From Tubulanus polymorphus (lineage: Eukaryota > Nemertea > Palaeonemertea > Tubulaniformes > Tubulanidae), in the NCBI RefSeq assembly GCF_964204645.1, contig NC_134026.1:29778650-29842649 (forward strand): DNA of 64,000 nucleotides, written 5' to 3'. The position numbers and the translations under genes are program-made. Positions 34,401-46,294 of the stretch are shown one piece after another. The stretch's first letter is position 1. Every line of letters starts with the position of its first letter. The notes beneath the pieces are model-generated. The model was not told the origin of the DNA and searched no databases. It worked only from the letters and a program-made list of their open reading frames with translations.

Positions 34401-37400
34401 GCCGGAACTTTACGCTCAGCACGCTTACGAAGCCAACCAATTAAACTGATGAAAGTAGACAAATAATATAAAGGGTGTAAAGGAAGGTTAACCTAGCAGG
34501 GTGGCCAATCTATAGACTTCATTACATCATTATATAACCAGCTGCCTGGTGAACATCTCCAGCCATATAAAATTGATATGTTGGTGATGATTTACTACTT
34601 ACGTTCCGGTATCGTCCTGGTCGACGGATGTTTTGATATTGCACCCGGCTAATGATTGCGTAAACTGTGTGTAAGGCGTCGTAAAACAACTGTGATACAA
34701 TCCCGGTTTCATATTCGACGATAGATGTCCCGGTTTTATCGGTTTTCGTGTCAGCACTGCCATCTGTTGGTCGTCCCACTGACTAGCGAGATTCGTACCG
34801 AATAAAGACTTCAACAACTAAAATAGAAATTACATCATCAATAAATTGCGATGATTTAAAAGCAGAGCAATGAATTCCGACAAGTTTCATTGAACTAGTG
34901 GTTTATTCATGCAGTGAGTGTAGATTTTTTAGAAAATAGTGCCATATAAGAAATAGAATTAATCATTATCATTCATTCATTCAGAAGATGAATAAATGAC
35001 TAGCTTTAAAGATACTTTAAGAACTTTTTTTTTCAACCTTAGCGTGGAATTGTTATATCATTGTTACAATAAATGTGGATAATACCTGCTGTACACAGAG
35101 TACTGTAGATATGGATTCTAATGTAAACGTCACTTTCAGGTAACTGAGGATTTCCTCAACATGGCGCCCGATTTCGGTAAGCGTACCGATCTCCAACAAC
35201 TGCGAAAATACTCGTAAAACAGTCGCCAGAAAACTACCAAATTTATCCGACGATCCAACCTGCAGATCTAATGATATCTACAACACGAATTAATTATCAC
35301 ATTCAGTATTATATATCTAAACATTTCAATCATGACGTTCACACAAACACACATACCTTGTAATTCGAGTAAGCTCCTTTCAGGATATCATAAAGCTTCA
35401 TATAATGAGGGTGGTTGTAAAATGTTCCGATTCCATCCTTTTTGTTCTTTTTGTCTTCTTTGTCATCTTTTTCTGTAATCGCACGATTAAATCGATAATA
35501 AGTTAATGGTTTACGCATAACCAAGTGAATCTAAACTGGGTGATCTCAGCGGTGATACCTGGTTTGCCTTTCTGTACCGGGCGACCCGGACGTTTCATCT
35601 CACCCGCCAGATGTTTACTGCTTTTACTTTTACCGGAGCCATCATCTTTACTTTTAGGTTTTATCTTAATCGGACTGAGAGTTGGATTCGGTAGTGAAGG
35701 TAGGGAGGGTTTAGAGGAGGGCGGTCCGGGTGATTGCTCATCAACTACGTGAGCGCAAACATTCAATACTCTGAAAATACATATGTATCGAGTGTATTCA
35801 CTTAAACTATTCATCATCAATGAGAATCACTGAAATTACTCGGCGAAATACCTAATCAAATGTATAAGAAGTTTATCGGCTACATTAACGAGAGTTCTAT
35901 CACCGAGCACGACCCAGTGGTTGTCACCATCAATATTAGTTTTTGTACTGTCATCCAGAGGAGTCAAACAGCGTAGAGCGGCCCCTAAATTCATAGATCG
36001 TCATTAGCAAGAGCTTTTTCAAAATTGTACGGTAAAAATCGAGATGCCACTAGGGCGAGGCTTACCAGAAAATAGATTACCAGACAAGAGCAGAATATCT
36101 TGGTGAGATGATATATCAAGTGATACCGATGACGACGTTAACAGAGAAATTATCATCGGCAAGTAACCGGTTCCACAGCAACTGATCTGTTCGTTTATAC
36201 TCGTATTCATAGCACCTGACGTCAATGATGGCACACTACAAACGAAAGATCATTAGTTTAAATCTGAAACATCAGTTTGAAGATGATCTATCAATGGCTA
36301 TTAATTCAGTACCTGGGTGCGTTCCCGATAAACGATCGAGTCGAGTATTTTCTCATCGACACATTAGATGGCGCTCTTTCTCTTACAGGCGTCGCTGTCA
36401 TCGGTAAACAGCACCACGCCTCGCTGTAGCGGGTAGTCAGGTATTTTTGTGATAAATGACACAAAGCCCGACAGCAACCAAACTGTGAATGAAAATGATT
36501 ATAACGGATTGAATTCCTGATAACAGGACAGAAAAAGAAGCACATAGAAGACAACGCTTGCCACAGAGACAATTACTCCAATTATCGCGTGGCCTTTCAG
36601 AATTCATTCACTGCCACATAGAAAATTAAACGCCCGTACAAGATCCAGGCCAAGATTTCAGTCTACTGTTATGAAACTTACTGTCATATATTTGGAGGTT
36701 GAACGAATCAGATTTTTCATGATTAAAGAAACCACTCTGGATAAATTCGCTTCGATAGTTGAGGAAAATTTCGAATATGGATTGAAATGAAATGGTTCGA
36801 CGAGGCCATGAACGAGAGCTGGTGGAGATTGAGACCATTCCTCTAATACTGGATCCAAATATTTCTCCGTCTGCTCCTTGGCTATGGCTATAATCGGATC
36901 ATATTGCGGACTGTGAACTGGATAGAACAGTTTAGGTACTAATCTGAAAAATCAATGATACATTGTGAATATGTTTTTATTTTCGGTATTTAGTAAAATC
37001 ACTGAATAAAACATATCCTTCTCACTTGACAATAGATTGCGAAGCAGCATTGCGAACTCTAGCATCGTCATCTCCTAACAACTGCATTATAACGTGTTCT
37101 AACGTTCTCTCTTGAACTCCAATCACCTGAAATAGAAATAAATCATTCCCTAAGTATTACACAATACCTGAATAAATAATGTGAAATCAAAGAAAAACTC
37201 TTACACCAACAAAATGATTGTCCTCTTTGATCAGATTTGAGCATTTCCTCTCCAGGAAGAAAACCACTTTGAAATCTAAACGCGACAATAATTCCAACAA
37301 TTCAACCTGAAAAACAGCGAAAAATAATATTCACAATCAATATTATTGTTACCGTATATTATGTAAACATTATCATCATTATTTATCAAACGAACGAACA

Positions 37401-40400
37401 AACGATATTTCAAATATAAGAATAGATACAAACCTTGACAAGCCAGTAGGGATTATCTTTGAGGGCGAGAAGCGATAGAACCATCGACAGACCGAATTCA
37501 CAATGATTACTGTGTAGAATACTAGGTAAGCACGTATGTAAAGCAGTCATACCGAGACGAGTGGCGACTGATGAATCATCGCGTATTACTGACATTAACT
37601 GATTGACTATATGATGAATAGTCAGCGAACCTGTCAAATACATATGGCAGAATCCCAATGATTGTCAAATTCATGTAGCGGAATCTCAGTGATTGTCAAA
37701 TACATATGGCAGAATCCCAATGATTGTCAAATTCATGTAGCGGAATCCCAATGATTGTCAAATGCATGTAGTATAATCCCAATGATTGTCAAATGCATGT
37801 AGAAGAATCTCAATGATTGTCAAATACATGTAGAAGAATCTCAGTGATAGTCAAATACATGTAGTATAATCCCAATGATTGTCAAATGCATGTAGAAGAA
37901 TCTCAATGATTGTCAAATACATGTAGTAGAATCTCAGTGATTGTCAAATACATGTAGTAGAATCTCAATGATTGTCAAATACATGTAGTAGAATCTCAAT
38001 GATTGTATGTTAAGAAACATGAGAGTTATGTTGTTAAATAGTTTAGCAAGAGACTTACTAGTTGTAACCTGATTCACCGATTTCAACCAAATGTCGTAAT
38101 TGCCCTGGGATTCGAGCATGACAGCGTGTATGAGGTTCCCCAGCAGTAACGCCGTCAATCCTTTTAGTTGAGGATCACAATGATTTGCATAGAGCAATAA
38201 ATCGGTTACTTCTTGGCAAGAATCTATAATGCGATGTTATACTTTTAATAATCAGTTTCTTCAGTAATGCAGGGAGCGATCATTATGTTGACGGACGACT
38301 TATCCAGTATTAGTTTACGAAGTATGAAACATCTTCGGAAATGCTAATTGTGACTCAAAAATTGAGACGACTTAAATAACGCAACAACTTTCTGAGTTTG
38401 ACTGAATTGTGGCACTTACCATCATCGATATCAACGTGTAGTCGCTGGAAAAATGATTTCGGATAAAAACTGACGGCAGATGCCACGCAACCTAACGCTA
38501 ATGCTTTCACGCTAACACGAACAGTTCGATCAGGCATCAATCCGAGTTTAAAACCAGTCAGTAAGAATCTACTCGTCAACAATCGCACGCAATAATTCAC
38601 AGGAATCGTGTGAACATCGGAGAATTCACCGATCGACGAATCACGAATCGGAGTTTGAGTCGGCGACGTTTGACTCGACGCAGGAGTAGCGACATCTAGT
38701 GTCTGAAATGGAAAATATAAAATGCATGGCGAGTTCCAACATATCCTTATTTTCTTAGCCAAGATATCCTCAGAGGGGGCTGTTTCTCCTCGAGAGGTTC
38801 TTTGCGCCACTTGTCACCAACAAAAAGGAGGTTCCTGATTTTCCTAATATCACTTACCTCTAATTCATTTCCATTGATCATATCCTGACTGACTCCTTTT
38901 CTAAGTTGTGGTTTAGGTTGATGAGAAGGGCTGGATTTATCGGTAAGTGTATCAGCGCTGCTGCTCGCTGATAAACCTTCGCGAACCTCTCCTATTACTA
39001 TATCGGAATACGTCGATTCTGACATGATGATACGATTCTCTTCATCACCTGGTAAATCTATAATCTCCGAACTATCCAATTCATCGTCCGCGTTGTTTTC
39101 GGAAATATCGGCGGCGGACTCCGAGGCGGCGTCGCCGAACACGTCATCGGCCATCACGGGACTCGAACGATCAGTCGATCCGGAACCGCTTTTATTGGAC
39201 TGTCGATCGGCGTCGTCGTCGAGACCGGCGTCGTCACCGACAGACGGAACTCGACTCGATTGACCTGAAATAGCTTAAAACAATAAACAAACAGAACAAG
39301 CCGTCAGATTAAACTAATAAACACCAAGCAAAAACTAAACACTTTACTGAGCAAAACCATACTGGATGATTTAACAATATATTCCAAAAGTTTCCAAGTT
39401 TTGACTGAACTTCATCGACAGAGAAATGAAACAAAAAACAGTTTATGTTTGCAACTACCAGTAAATAAAAATAACTAAAGGCATCAGATTGATGGAATTT
39501 TTACTTTTTTTTTCACACCATTACAATTGGCTTCTTTTCACATTTTCGCAATGAAATGCACAATAGCTTAAGCGGATACTAATCACAATCTGGACATATT
39601 AGATATTTTAGCTCCATGGTATAGGGATGTATGGTATCAAAAGGGGAACGAAGCATTTTGACCGGACACTTCTTTTCATATTTTCAAATCAATCTGATTC
39701 CAATCATTGATTAAATCAAAGAAAATAAGCACATCGAAACCCTACAAATTGCGAATTAATTCTCAAATTTTTGTTGAAATTCCGTAACTTACTTAAACGC
39801 CTATTTTCATTGGTGCGCACATCATCCGGATATATACTCGTACAAATAATACTCCCTCTAGTGACTAGAACCTTCACTAAATCAGGTGGTGGCGTACGCA
39901 GGAGTTGTTGAAGAGTTTCCAACGAAGCAGTCACTACATTATGATCAGTATGTCCGCTGTAGTGAAGCAATAATTCATAGATCTACAAAATATCAATGAG
40001 GACACGGTGTGAAAGTCAATCAGGTTTAGAAAACTGCATTTTTCTTCAATTCTCACCTGAATAAATTGTACGGTACCAATCTTCAGTTCTTGTTCATCGG
40101 TCATAACCCCGAAGCTGCCTTTTAAACTGAGATCAGCCTTGTCAGCGGTGACCAGGTGTGGAATTAGATGCCGTAGTGTGAGAAACACGCCCAGTAATAC
40201 ATGTACGTGCACATTCTGATCAGTAACAACCGGTATCAACATATCTATAAAATATTCATTAATCTAAATCCTCTAGTATTTCCAGTAATGAAGACTCCCT
40301 CCAACTCGATCATGGTAAGCATGAATCAACCAGGTGGCGATAGTGTGCATTAGGGAAACGATGACATATTTCTTCTAAGATTCGATTAGAATTTATCCGT

Positions 40401-42333
40401 ATGCTATGAATGACACATGAAAACCTCCAAATACCGGTATAAACCTTCAAAACCAAGGTAAAGTTTATCTAGAGACTGTGTGGATTCATCCAAGTTCTCA
40501 ATTGTCTAATCTGTCTAATTTTTCTATGTGGGAGGCTAAAAATCTAGATGAAATGTAACTGAAAATGAGCTTAATTCTAATCAAGTTATCCCACTGCAAA
40601 GCAATACAAGTCGGATAGCTAGTCAGCATGGATAGGGTTGTCTGAAGATTCTGCTAACTTACCTAATAGTATATTCAACAGCCAGGAGAAGAACTGCATC
40701 GGTTTCCTCGTAAACTGACAGATAAGAGTTAATGAACTAGCCGCAGTTCGTCTCGTACACGCGGAGTTCGAACGCAGATTCGGTAGAAAAGCTTTCAGTA
40801 AAATCTACAAAAATTAACATCAGTTTAATCATCCTATAGCTGTTTACTTCAGGGTTCCTACAGATCAGTCATTTCAGGATTAAAGGAGTTTCGGGCATAT
40901 TGCTCAAATTAAAGGAGTTTGAAGCCCTTTAAAAACATTTTCAGTTTAGGAATTTTCAAGGAATCGAGGTGTCATAGGGACCCTGTACTAAATAAATATG
41001 ACAAAATGTCTTTAATATCACTGACCTTCACTTCTGAATCGTTAGTGAAACCCATCAAAACTGGACAAATACGTTGCATCGTAATCGCTAAAGTTTCCTG
41101 TACAGATTCTTCAGTTCGTCGACAGATTCTCGCTATACACGGCATCAGATTCACTACATACGGCCTATAACACAAATAATAATCATGAAACATTCTATGT
41201 TGTAACGATATTACGCTTAAGATGAAAAATAGAGTCCGAAAATTTTTCCTCGAGCTTGAAATTTATTCATCATTTCGACTATATGCTTCCTGAAAGTGAC
41301 TATAAGGATACAGTTGAAATGTCAGATAAACAACCTTTATCAACTAGCAGCAAATCTACAGGAATTATCTGATAATTACCTGCATTTCTGAGGTCTAATT
41401 AAATGACACATATCCGCAAATCTCCACAAAGCAGCTCGCAGACTCCGTGATGGGCCATTCTTCTTTATCTCTTTATACAGTTCAACTTGAAGACGACCGA
41501 GATTAGTGTCTAACAAAGTCTAGAAATAAATCAAACCCAATCCATCAAATCAGTACGCCGAACCTTTTACTAGTTATTAACTCACCAGAGGAGACTTTTT
41601 CAAGCATTTTTTGAAAATAGGATAAATAGAGCCCAGTTTTATCTAGAACCTGGAGTTAACTGCAAAGTTGAAATTGGGGTATAAATTTGCCCAAGTAGTC
41701 TTAAGATATAAACGGTAAAATAGAGATGTACCTTGATAGTTCTATTCAAACATTCATCGGCAACCATACGAACGTCACTCTCTTTATCATCGCATAACAT
41801 CAGAAACGTTTCCATCGCAATTCCGAGAAATTTCGGAAAATCTGCCAATGAACGTAGATTACTAGCGCATATACTATCAGCTACTACATTACAATTCAAC
41901 GACTTCTCTTTCTTTCCTAAAGGTTGATCTTTTTTCCTGCAATATCAACGAATTATAAACAGTCATATCCAGAGAAGTAGAATAACTACACTCAAATCAA
42001 ACGTGGAGTATAGATTAAAAACCCTCTCTGTACAGATTTATAAGTTTTAAAACCAAGAAATAAAAAATTACAAGGAACATCTAAGAATGATCTTAAGTGA
42101 GAGTTCAAAACGTTGTGTCATTACATCTGTTACATAGTTAAATATCCAGAGAATTTAACGTTGTAATCTGTATTAATGTAAGGTTGTCTGATATAGTTTA
42201 GTTACTGTACTTACTTGATATTAGAAGTAGTCGAACTACTGACTGGAATCTGAGGATCATCAGGTTGTTCTGTACCGGGCTGGAACACCTTCAAAGCCTC
42301 AAACGCCTTTACTAGTTTTTCCAAAGTAGCCAT
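25424..42333 (-). CDS. HTT: Huntingtin, complete gene, no polyglutamine tract
   Basis: A giant HEAT-repeat scaffold for vesicle transport, autophagy and cilia. The first exon, 42215..42333, encodes [18 protein letters not shown], then PGTEQ: the N17 helix is conserved but there is no glutamine or proline tract. The second exon is 41732..41936 ([20 protein letters not shown]). Other anchors, reading 5' to 3': RTPPPDLVK at about 39.87 kb; [12 protein letters not shown] at about 38.5 kb; [15 protein letters not shown] at about 36.1 kb; [10 protein letters not shown] at about 34.8 kb; [19 protein letters not shown] at about 34.2 kb, identical to human; [10 protein letters not shown] at about 33.4 kb; [20 protein letters not shown] at about 31.5 kb; [11 protein letters not shown] at about 29.2 kb; [20 protein letters not shown] at about 26.35 kb; [16 protein letters not shown] at about 26.0 kb; [11 protein letters not shown] and stop at 25424. 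Order and content match full-length huntingtin over roughly 17 kb and many small exons. I did not resolve every exon border. Confidence 0.97.
32195..32290. repeat. Dispersed repeat (CCTGACTT-CCCC…GGCCACC type)
   Basis: The intronic phrase TCCTGACTTCCCCCCGATTT leads to CCAGGTAAGCGGCCACCCTG. Related phrases (AATTCCCCGA…CCC…GG-CCACC) occur at about 58955-59015 and 61800-61850, and a longer relative at 50590-50830 and 63510-63680. It is an old interspersed family whose ends are not defined. Confidence 0.5.
32722..32800 (-). repeat. tRNA-derived SINE-like element in a huntingtin intron
   Basis: The minus strand reads GTCTGAGTGGTCAGTAGTCT, then GGGTTCATGGGTTCGAATCC. The A- and B-box layout is that of a serine/leucine-type tRNA, but no complete cloverleaf forms. 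It lies just downstream of the coding exon ending in LLARL. Confidence 0.55.
37633..38005. repeat. 31-bp tandem repeat, 12 units, in a huntingtin intron
   Basis: Twelve near-identical 31-bp units (GTCAAATACATGTAG then a variable triplet, then AATCTCAATGATT on the plus strand). The array abuts the 3' splice site of the exon encoding [11 protein letters not shown]: on the minus strand the last unit supplies the acceptor TATTTGACAG, whereas the other units have TTTGACAA or similar. Confidence 0.93.
38750..38860. repeat. Dispersed repeat copy in a huntingtin intron
   Basis: The phrases AAGATATCCTCAGAGGGGGC, CGAGAGGTTCTTTGCGCCAC and TTGTCACCAACA match the element at 50690-50790 (AAGATATCCTCAGTGGGGGT and onward) closely. 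It lies between or over exon edges, so the exact intron limits here deserve care. Confidence 0.55.
40850..40990. repeat. Dispersed repeat (AAAGGAGTTT…TAGGGACCCTG), copy 1
   Basis: The phrases AAATTAAAGGAGTTT, AAAACATTTTCAGTTTAGGA and CATAGGGACCCTGTA recur in the same order at 63005-63115 in a TUT intron. It is an interspersed family inside introns. Confidence 0.6.
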
Positions 42334-43498
42334 AATATCAGCGGTGAGTGCGCTCGCTGGATAAAGATTAGAATAGCTAACTTAATTACCTATCGTTCAT
42401 CATCCTTGACCTTTTGCTTATACAACAACATTAACCCCTCAAACCTTCCCCAGTCTCTTACCCTTAAACATGTCATACCCTAATTAGATTGGAACTATTA
42501 TGATAAATCTGAATGCAATAGGCCTAATATTAGTGTAGCAGGTGTGAAGGATTTAAACACAGACTAAGACAATTATTTGATAGAGTAAAATATTTAGCAA
42601 TTTATCGTTCTTAAACATTGACACTTATTTGTGATCATACCTCGTCTAATGTAGCATCGCTTCAATAGTATTTCAAACTTGCTTTATTGATATTATAGCT
42701 CAGGATTGATAAACAAGCAATATATTCCTAAATTTTCAGGCGTACATCTTTTTGACATTTATAGGGTGGCAGCACTGTCCGGTGGATTAATTGAATTGAA
42801 TTGGGTTCAAGTAAAACTATGGGTCAAAGTAGTGGCAGCACTGTCTGGTGGGTAAAGGTAAAATAGATGCGTATGCGGGCGGGCAGGCAAGCGCCGGATG
42901 GCCGAATTGACTGCTTCTTTGCCATTCTATCATGATAAAAAGGAAGCTTTCTTTTGCACTTGCCCCAGAAAAAATTCTCGAGAAATGCTCGTCGGCGTCA
43001 AATAAACAATGCTCATGACCCGCACGGAGAGACTCAGTGGCTCAGGTGGTTAAAGACATAACCTAAGGTTTTTCCAGTGATTCCGGGTTCGAATCTTTAT
43101 TTTCCCTTTGGACTTTTTCAATTTTGTTTGGTTTATAATTTCCCGTGGGTTTCTTCATCAAACTTTGATGTTAAACTGCGAGTTTTTTTTTCCAGTCTGA
43201 GCATAACCCAGGATCAGTGACTTAGCGCTGCATTTCTTAATTTTGTTGAGATAATGAAATGCTCACCAGGGTACCAAGCATAACTTGTTTCAGAAAAACT
43301 GAGAAAACTGGCTTGTCATGTCGTCAAAGTACAGGAGGCTGAGTGTGAAAATCACATCTTTATGTTACATGCGGTGCATTTTGGTTGTTCGAAACACAAC
43401 TTTTAGAATAACCCTCGTGAACCACGTGTTGCCTCCTTTGCAAAGAGGTCAATAAAAAGCAAAATGGCGTAAAACCAAAAATGGTTTTATCATTATTT
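42334..43498. other. Intergenic region upstream of huntingtin
   Basis: No coding exon seen. GGTGGCAGCACTGTCCGGTGG at about 42764 is repeated as GTGGCAGCACTGTCTGGTGG at about 42833. A tRNA-like SINE core lies at about 43025-43100. From about 43310 the 3' flank of a lost GPCR copy begins. Confidence 0.5.
43022..43105 (+). repeat. tRNA-derived SINE-like element
   Basis: CAGTGGCTCAGGTGGTTAAAG (A-box-like) is followed about 45 bases on by CCGGGTTCGAATC (B box). It resembles the inverted element at 32722-32800. No cloverleaf acceptor stem could be paired. Confidence 0.55.
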
Positions 43499-43545
43499 TT
43501 ACACAGTACAATTTTTCGAAATCTTTATTTAACGTTATTTCTGTA
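43310..43545 (-). pseudogene. Relic of a third GPCR copy (3' end and 3' flank only)
   Basis: Bases 43310-43545 align with 43562-43790, the 3' flank and last codons of the intact GPCR next door (shared phrases include CTGGCTTG, GTCAAAGTAC, TGAATGTGAAAATCACATC-like and TACAATTTTTCGAAAT). The remaining coding part reads RFRKIV before a changed end, and an in-frame stop replaces the Glu-Lys codons upstream. The rest of the gene is missing. Confidence 0.65.
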
Positions 43546-43742
43546 TTGAACGCTTCAACTGGCTTGCTATGCTGTCAAAGTACCAGGAGAAGAGGCTGAA
43601 TGTGAAAATCACATCATTACATTAAGCGCCGCAATTTGGTTCGATTGATCACAAAGTTTAGACTTACCCTCGCAAACCACACGTTGCCACCTTTCCAAAA
43701 TGAACTCAAGAAAAACAAAATGATGTAAAATCAATAAAACTA

Positions 43743-44726
43743 TCATCGCAATTTTTTGCACATTACAATTTTTCGAAATTTTTCGTTAACAATGAAATAA
43801 ATGAAGAAGTTTATGAGTGAGTCAATTTGGCTTAACAACATTCCGATATACATTTGACCGGCTGAAATATCATCCAGCACTATCATGTAGCGTAGTATAA
43901 ATGCTGCATTTGGTGTTTCAAACAGAATAAAAGCTACGATAACCATCGCAATCATACGTGTTGCTTTGACTACAGATTGCCGGCTGCCCTTTTGGTTCGT
44001 TGTCTGCCCCATATCACGTCGACGGAAATATTTGATGAGAAAAACCAAAAGGATTAAATTGATTACGATAAGACATGTGAACGGTACAATGAAGGTGAAT
44101 ACGACTATTGATATTATGTGAACGAGTCCTGTCATAAGACCATATGTATGGTAATACGACTGATGAAAAACATGAGCGCAAGACATTTTGTGATAAGCTT
44201 TCTTGTACATAAATATGTAGAAACTTCCACAAGTAACAATGACATACAACATAATTGTGACACATCTCAAATATTTTTTCGTAAGCCATAGTCCTGATTT
44301 CAGTGGGAAGTAGACCGCGAGCAGTCGCTCAAGACCTAGAAATACTATCAACCAGTTTCTAACAACCATGAAAATATGTCGACAGGGAAACATTAACGCA
44401 TCAACCTCCGGTAGATAGCTCTTCCAATTTCTGTACTTGTAATATTCTCCGAATCGCCAATATCCCAACAGCACTCCGCTTTGCAATGGCATCGAGACAA
44501 GTAGAAACAAAGCATCGACGATGGAGAGCATTTTTAAAAGGTAGTAACCAGAATTGAACGGCAATTTTTGCAAAACGCAATGGGAAACCACGTTCAAAAC
44601 GAATCCGACAAACTGTATCGGTAAACCTACAATTGTCTCGTATATCATTGCATACTGTGTCGAATCGTGAATTCTACAGTCGTGGTAAGGATCGACAGTC
44701 GTCGTGATGGTTAAAGTTGTATTCAT
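43743..44726 (-). CDS. Class A (rhodopsin-like) orphan GPCR, tandem copy 1
   Basis: Intronless, 327 residues, starting at a true ATG (MNTTLTITTTVDPYHDC). Seven hydrophobic segments are visible: IVGLPIQFVGFVLNVV, MLSIVDALFLLVSMPL, FMVVRNWLIVFLGLERLL, MLYVIVTCGSFYIFMY, VVFTFIVPFTCLIVINL, ATRMIAMVIVAFILFETP and SQIDSLINFFIYFIV. The E/DRY motif is ERL, the CWxP of helix 6 is FETP, and NPxxY is NFFIY. An N-terminal N-x-T sequon and a short basic tail are present. It resembles lineage-expanded invertebrate peptide-type receptors, and the ligand is unknown. The gene at 46295 is its close paralogue. Confidence 0.9.
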   Translation of the reverse strand: MNTTLTITTTVDPYHDCRIHDSTQYAMIYETIVGLPIQFVGFVLNVVSHCVLQKLPFNSGYYLLKMLSIVDALFLLVSMPLQSGVLLGYWRFGEYYKYRNWKSYLPEVDALMFPCRHIFMVVRNWLIVFLGLERLLAVYFPLKSGLWLTKKYLRCVTIMLYVIVTCGSFYIFMYKKAYHKMSCAHVFHQSYYHTYGLMTGLVHIISIVVFTFIVPFTCLIVINLILLVFLIKYFRRRDMGQTTNQKGSRQSVVKATRMIAMVIVAFILFETPNAAFILRYMIVLDDISAGQMYIGMLLSQIDSLINFFIYFIVNEKFRKIVMCKKLR

Positions 44727-44818
44727 GGTAGCAATTTCAAACGTAGCTGTACGCCTTGCATATATTTTTCATCCAAACAGCACTGTTCTTTTTACTCTTC
44801 TCAATCTCCAAATCTCCC

Positions 44819-44826
44819 TATATATT
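44819..44826 (-). promoter_or_regulatory. TATA-like element of GPCR copy 1
   Basis: The minus strand reads AATATATAGGG about 95 bp upstream of the start codon. The paralogue has TATAAAT at a similar distance, which supports a core promoter here. Confidence 0.4.
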
Positions 44827-45389
44827 CAGAAACGCATATCATTTCAGTTCGTAAATCCATAAAGCTTGAACAACGAACCAATTTCTATGTGTAGGGAAAA
44901 CTACATTTGCATGCATTGAACGTGTCTTGCAATGACAACCAGGAAAGTGAAAGCATCGACTATGAAGTCATTAACATGGTGAGACTGATGGAATATGGGA
45001 TTCAAAGGATGAAGAAACGATTTGACTCCCATTCTTCTATTATTTTTCTGGAATCTGATCAGTCAACATTTTACATTCTGTATTTCGAACCCCGTCGAAT
45101 ATCATGTGTCAAATATACATACGACCAAGCTGACTGAGTTGTAAATTATGTCATGGAAAGTGGGACAATCATCACAATTTTATTCTACATACAATTAAAA
45201 AGTACTCAGAAATACTGTAGTTTGCGGCCTCTCATCAAGCTAAAATGATTCAGATTGCGAGCAGTCCGAAATATACCTGATAAATTGAATTATTCTAGTC
45301 ATTCTAGATTTACAAAACTAAGTTTGTCGTATAATCATCACGTGTTTTATTTAAGGAGCTGTACCGTAATTACCGCCGATCATCACCCA

Positions 45390-45580
45390 ACAGATATTCC
45401 TACTGTGGCATGCGTGTAATACGTTAGTTCTCATATTGACCGCTAATGTTGTATATAGAGACAGCACCTAACGGTCGATATTTGACACAATTGTTATACC
45501 TACTGTGGCATGCGAGTAATACTTAGTTCGCACTTTTACCGCTAATGTTTTATAGAGGGGCAGCACGTGAGAGTTGATAT
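45390..45580 (+). repeat. Two direct copies of the CTACTGTGGCATGCG repeat
   Basis: CCTACTGTGGCATGCGTGTA at about 45400 and CCTACTGTGGCATGCGAGTA at about 45500 each lead into TTAGTTC, an ACCGCTAATGTT block and a GGCAGCAC or GACAGCACC end. This is the same family as the head-to-head pair at 13890-14080. The rest of 44.9-46.29 kb shows no supportable gene. Confidence 0.7.
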
Positions 45581-46294
45581 CTGACATTGTCGGGTCTGTT
45601 TCACATGTATAATTCCGAACTTTCGATATACTTAAGTTATTTACAATATTCTATTCTCCTTTTGACAATTTACAACCTAATCGTGATTGGTTTTTGTATC
45701 GTGAAAAAACAGAAGAGCAGCAAATAGTATTTACAAATAAGTTTTGCATCGCTGCTGAGGAACGCAATGACCATAACGCTTTCACCACATTAATGGTAGT
45801 CAATCTGATAGTCAATTTATTCTAAGTTCTTGCGCTCAAGGGCTGAATCGCAGGAATCTCATGTTGGTTTTCGCAAAACCGATGTCTCGTTCACTTGGAC
45901 GATGATTTTTCACCGCTCAATTTCGGACCATTCCGTCATTGCAGCGGCCAGCAATGAACGTTAACAATCAGTCATAGCGTTGCTTATTCATCCATTGATA
46001 CAATTGGATTGTTTTTGTCTTGAATAGCCTTCAAATATGGACACCTTACTTTTTGTCGCGAGGATTTATGAAGGGGTGAAAAACACTAGAAATACAGTAG
46101 AGCTCAGTTTTTGTGAGGCAGGGCAGCAGAAAGCCATAATTCTATCATCGTTAACCGTACGTCATATAACGAGCTGTGCATTTTTGCTAGCAGAGGTCAG
46201 AACAGCAAAAATGGCGCGAACAACCAGTTGATATGGCTATTTCAAAAAAGAATTCGTTATGACTTTTCATTAAGTAAAATTTTCGTAATCATCA

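Noticed and set aside
37633..38005. Regular 31-bp repeat resembling a CRISPR array
   Set aside because: The units are contiguous with no unique spacers and lie in an intron of an animal gene, so it is a minisatellite.
44907..45137. Plus-strand 76-codon open frame between the GPCR genes
   Set aside because: It opens at TTG rather than ATG, has no recognisable homology and lies in the upstream flank of a GPCR.
46037..46231. Plus-strand 64-codon open frame downstream of GPCR copy 2
   Set aside because: No homology, no splice context and typical random composition.
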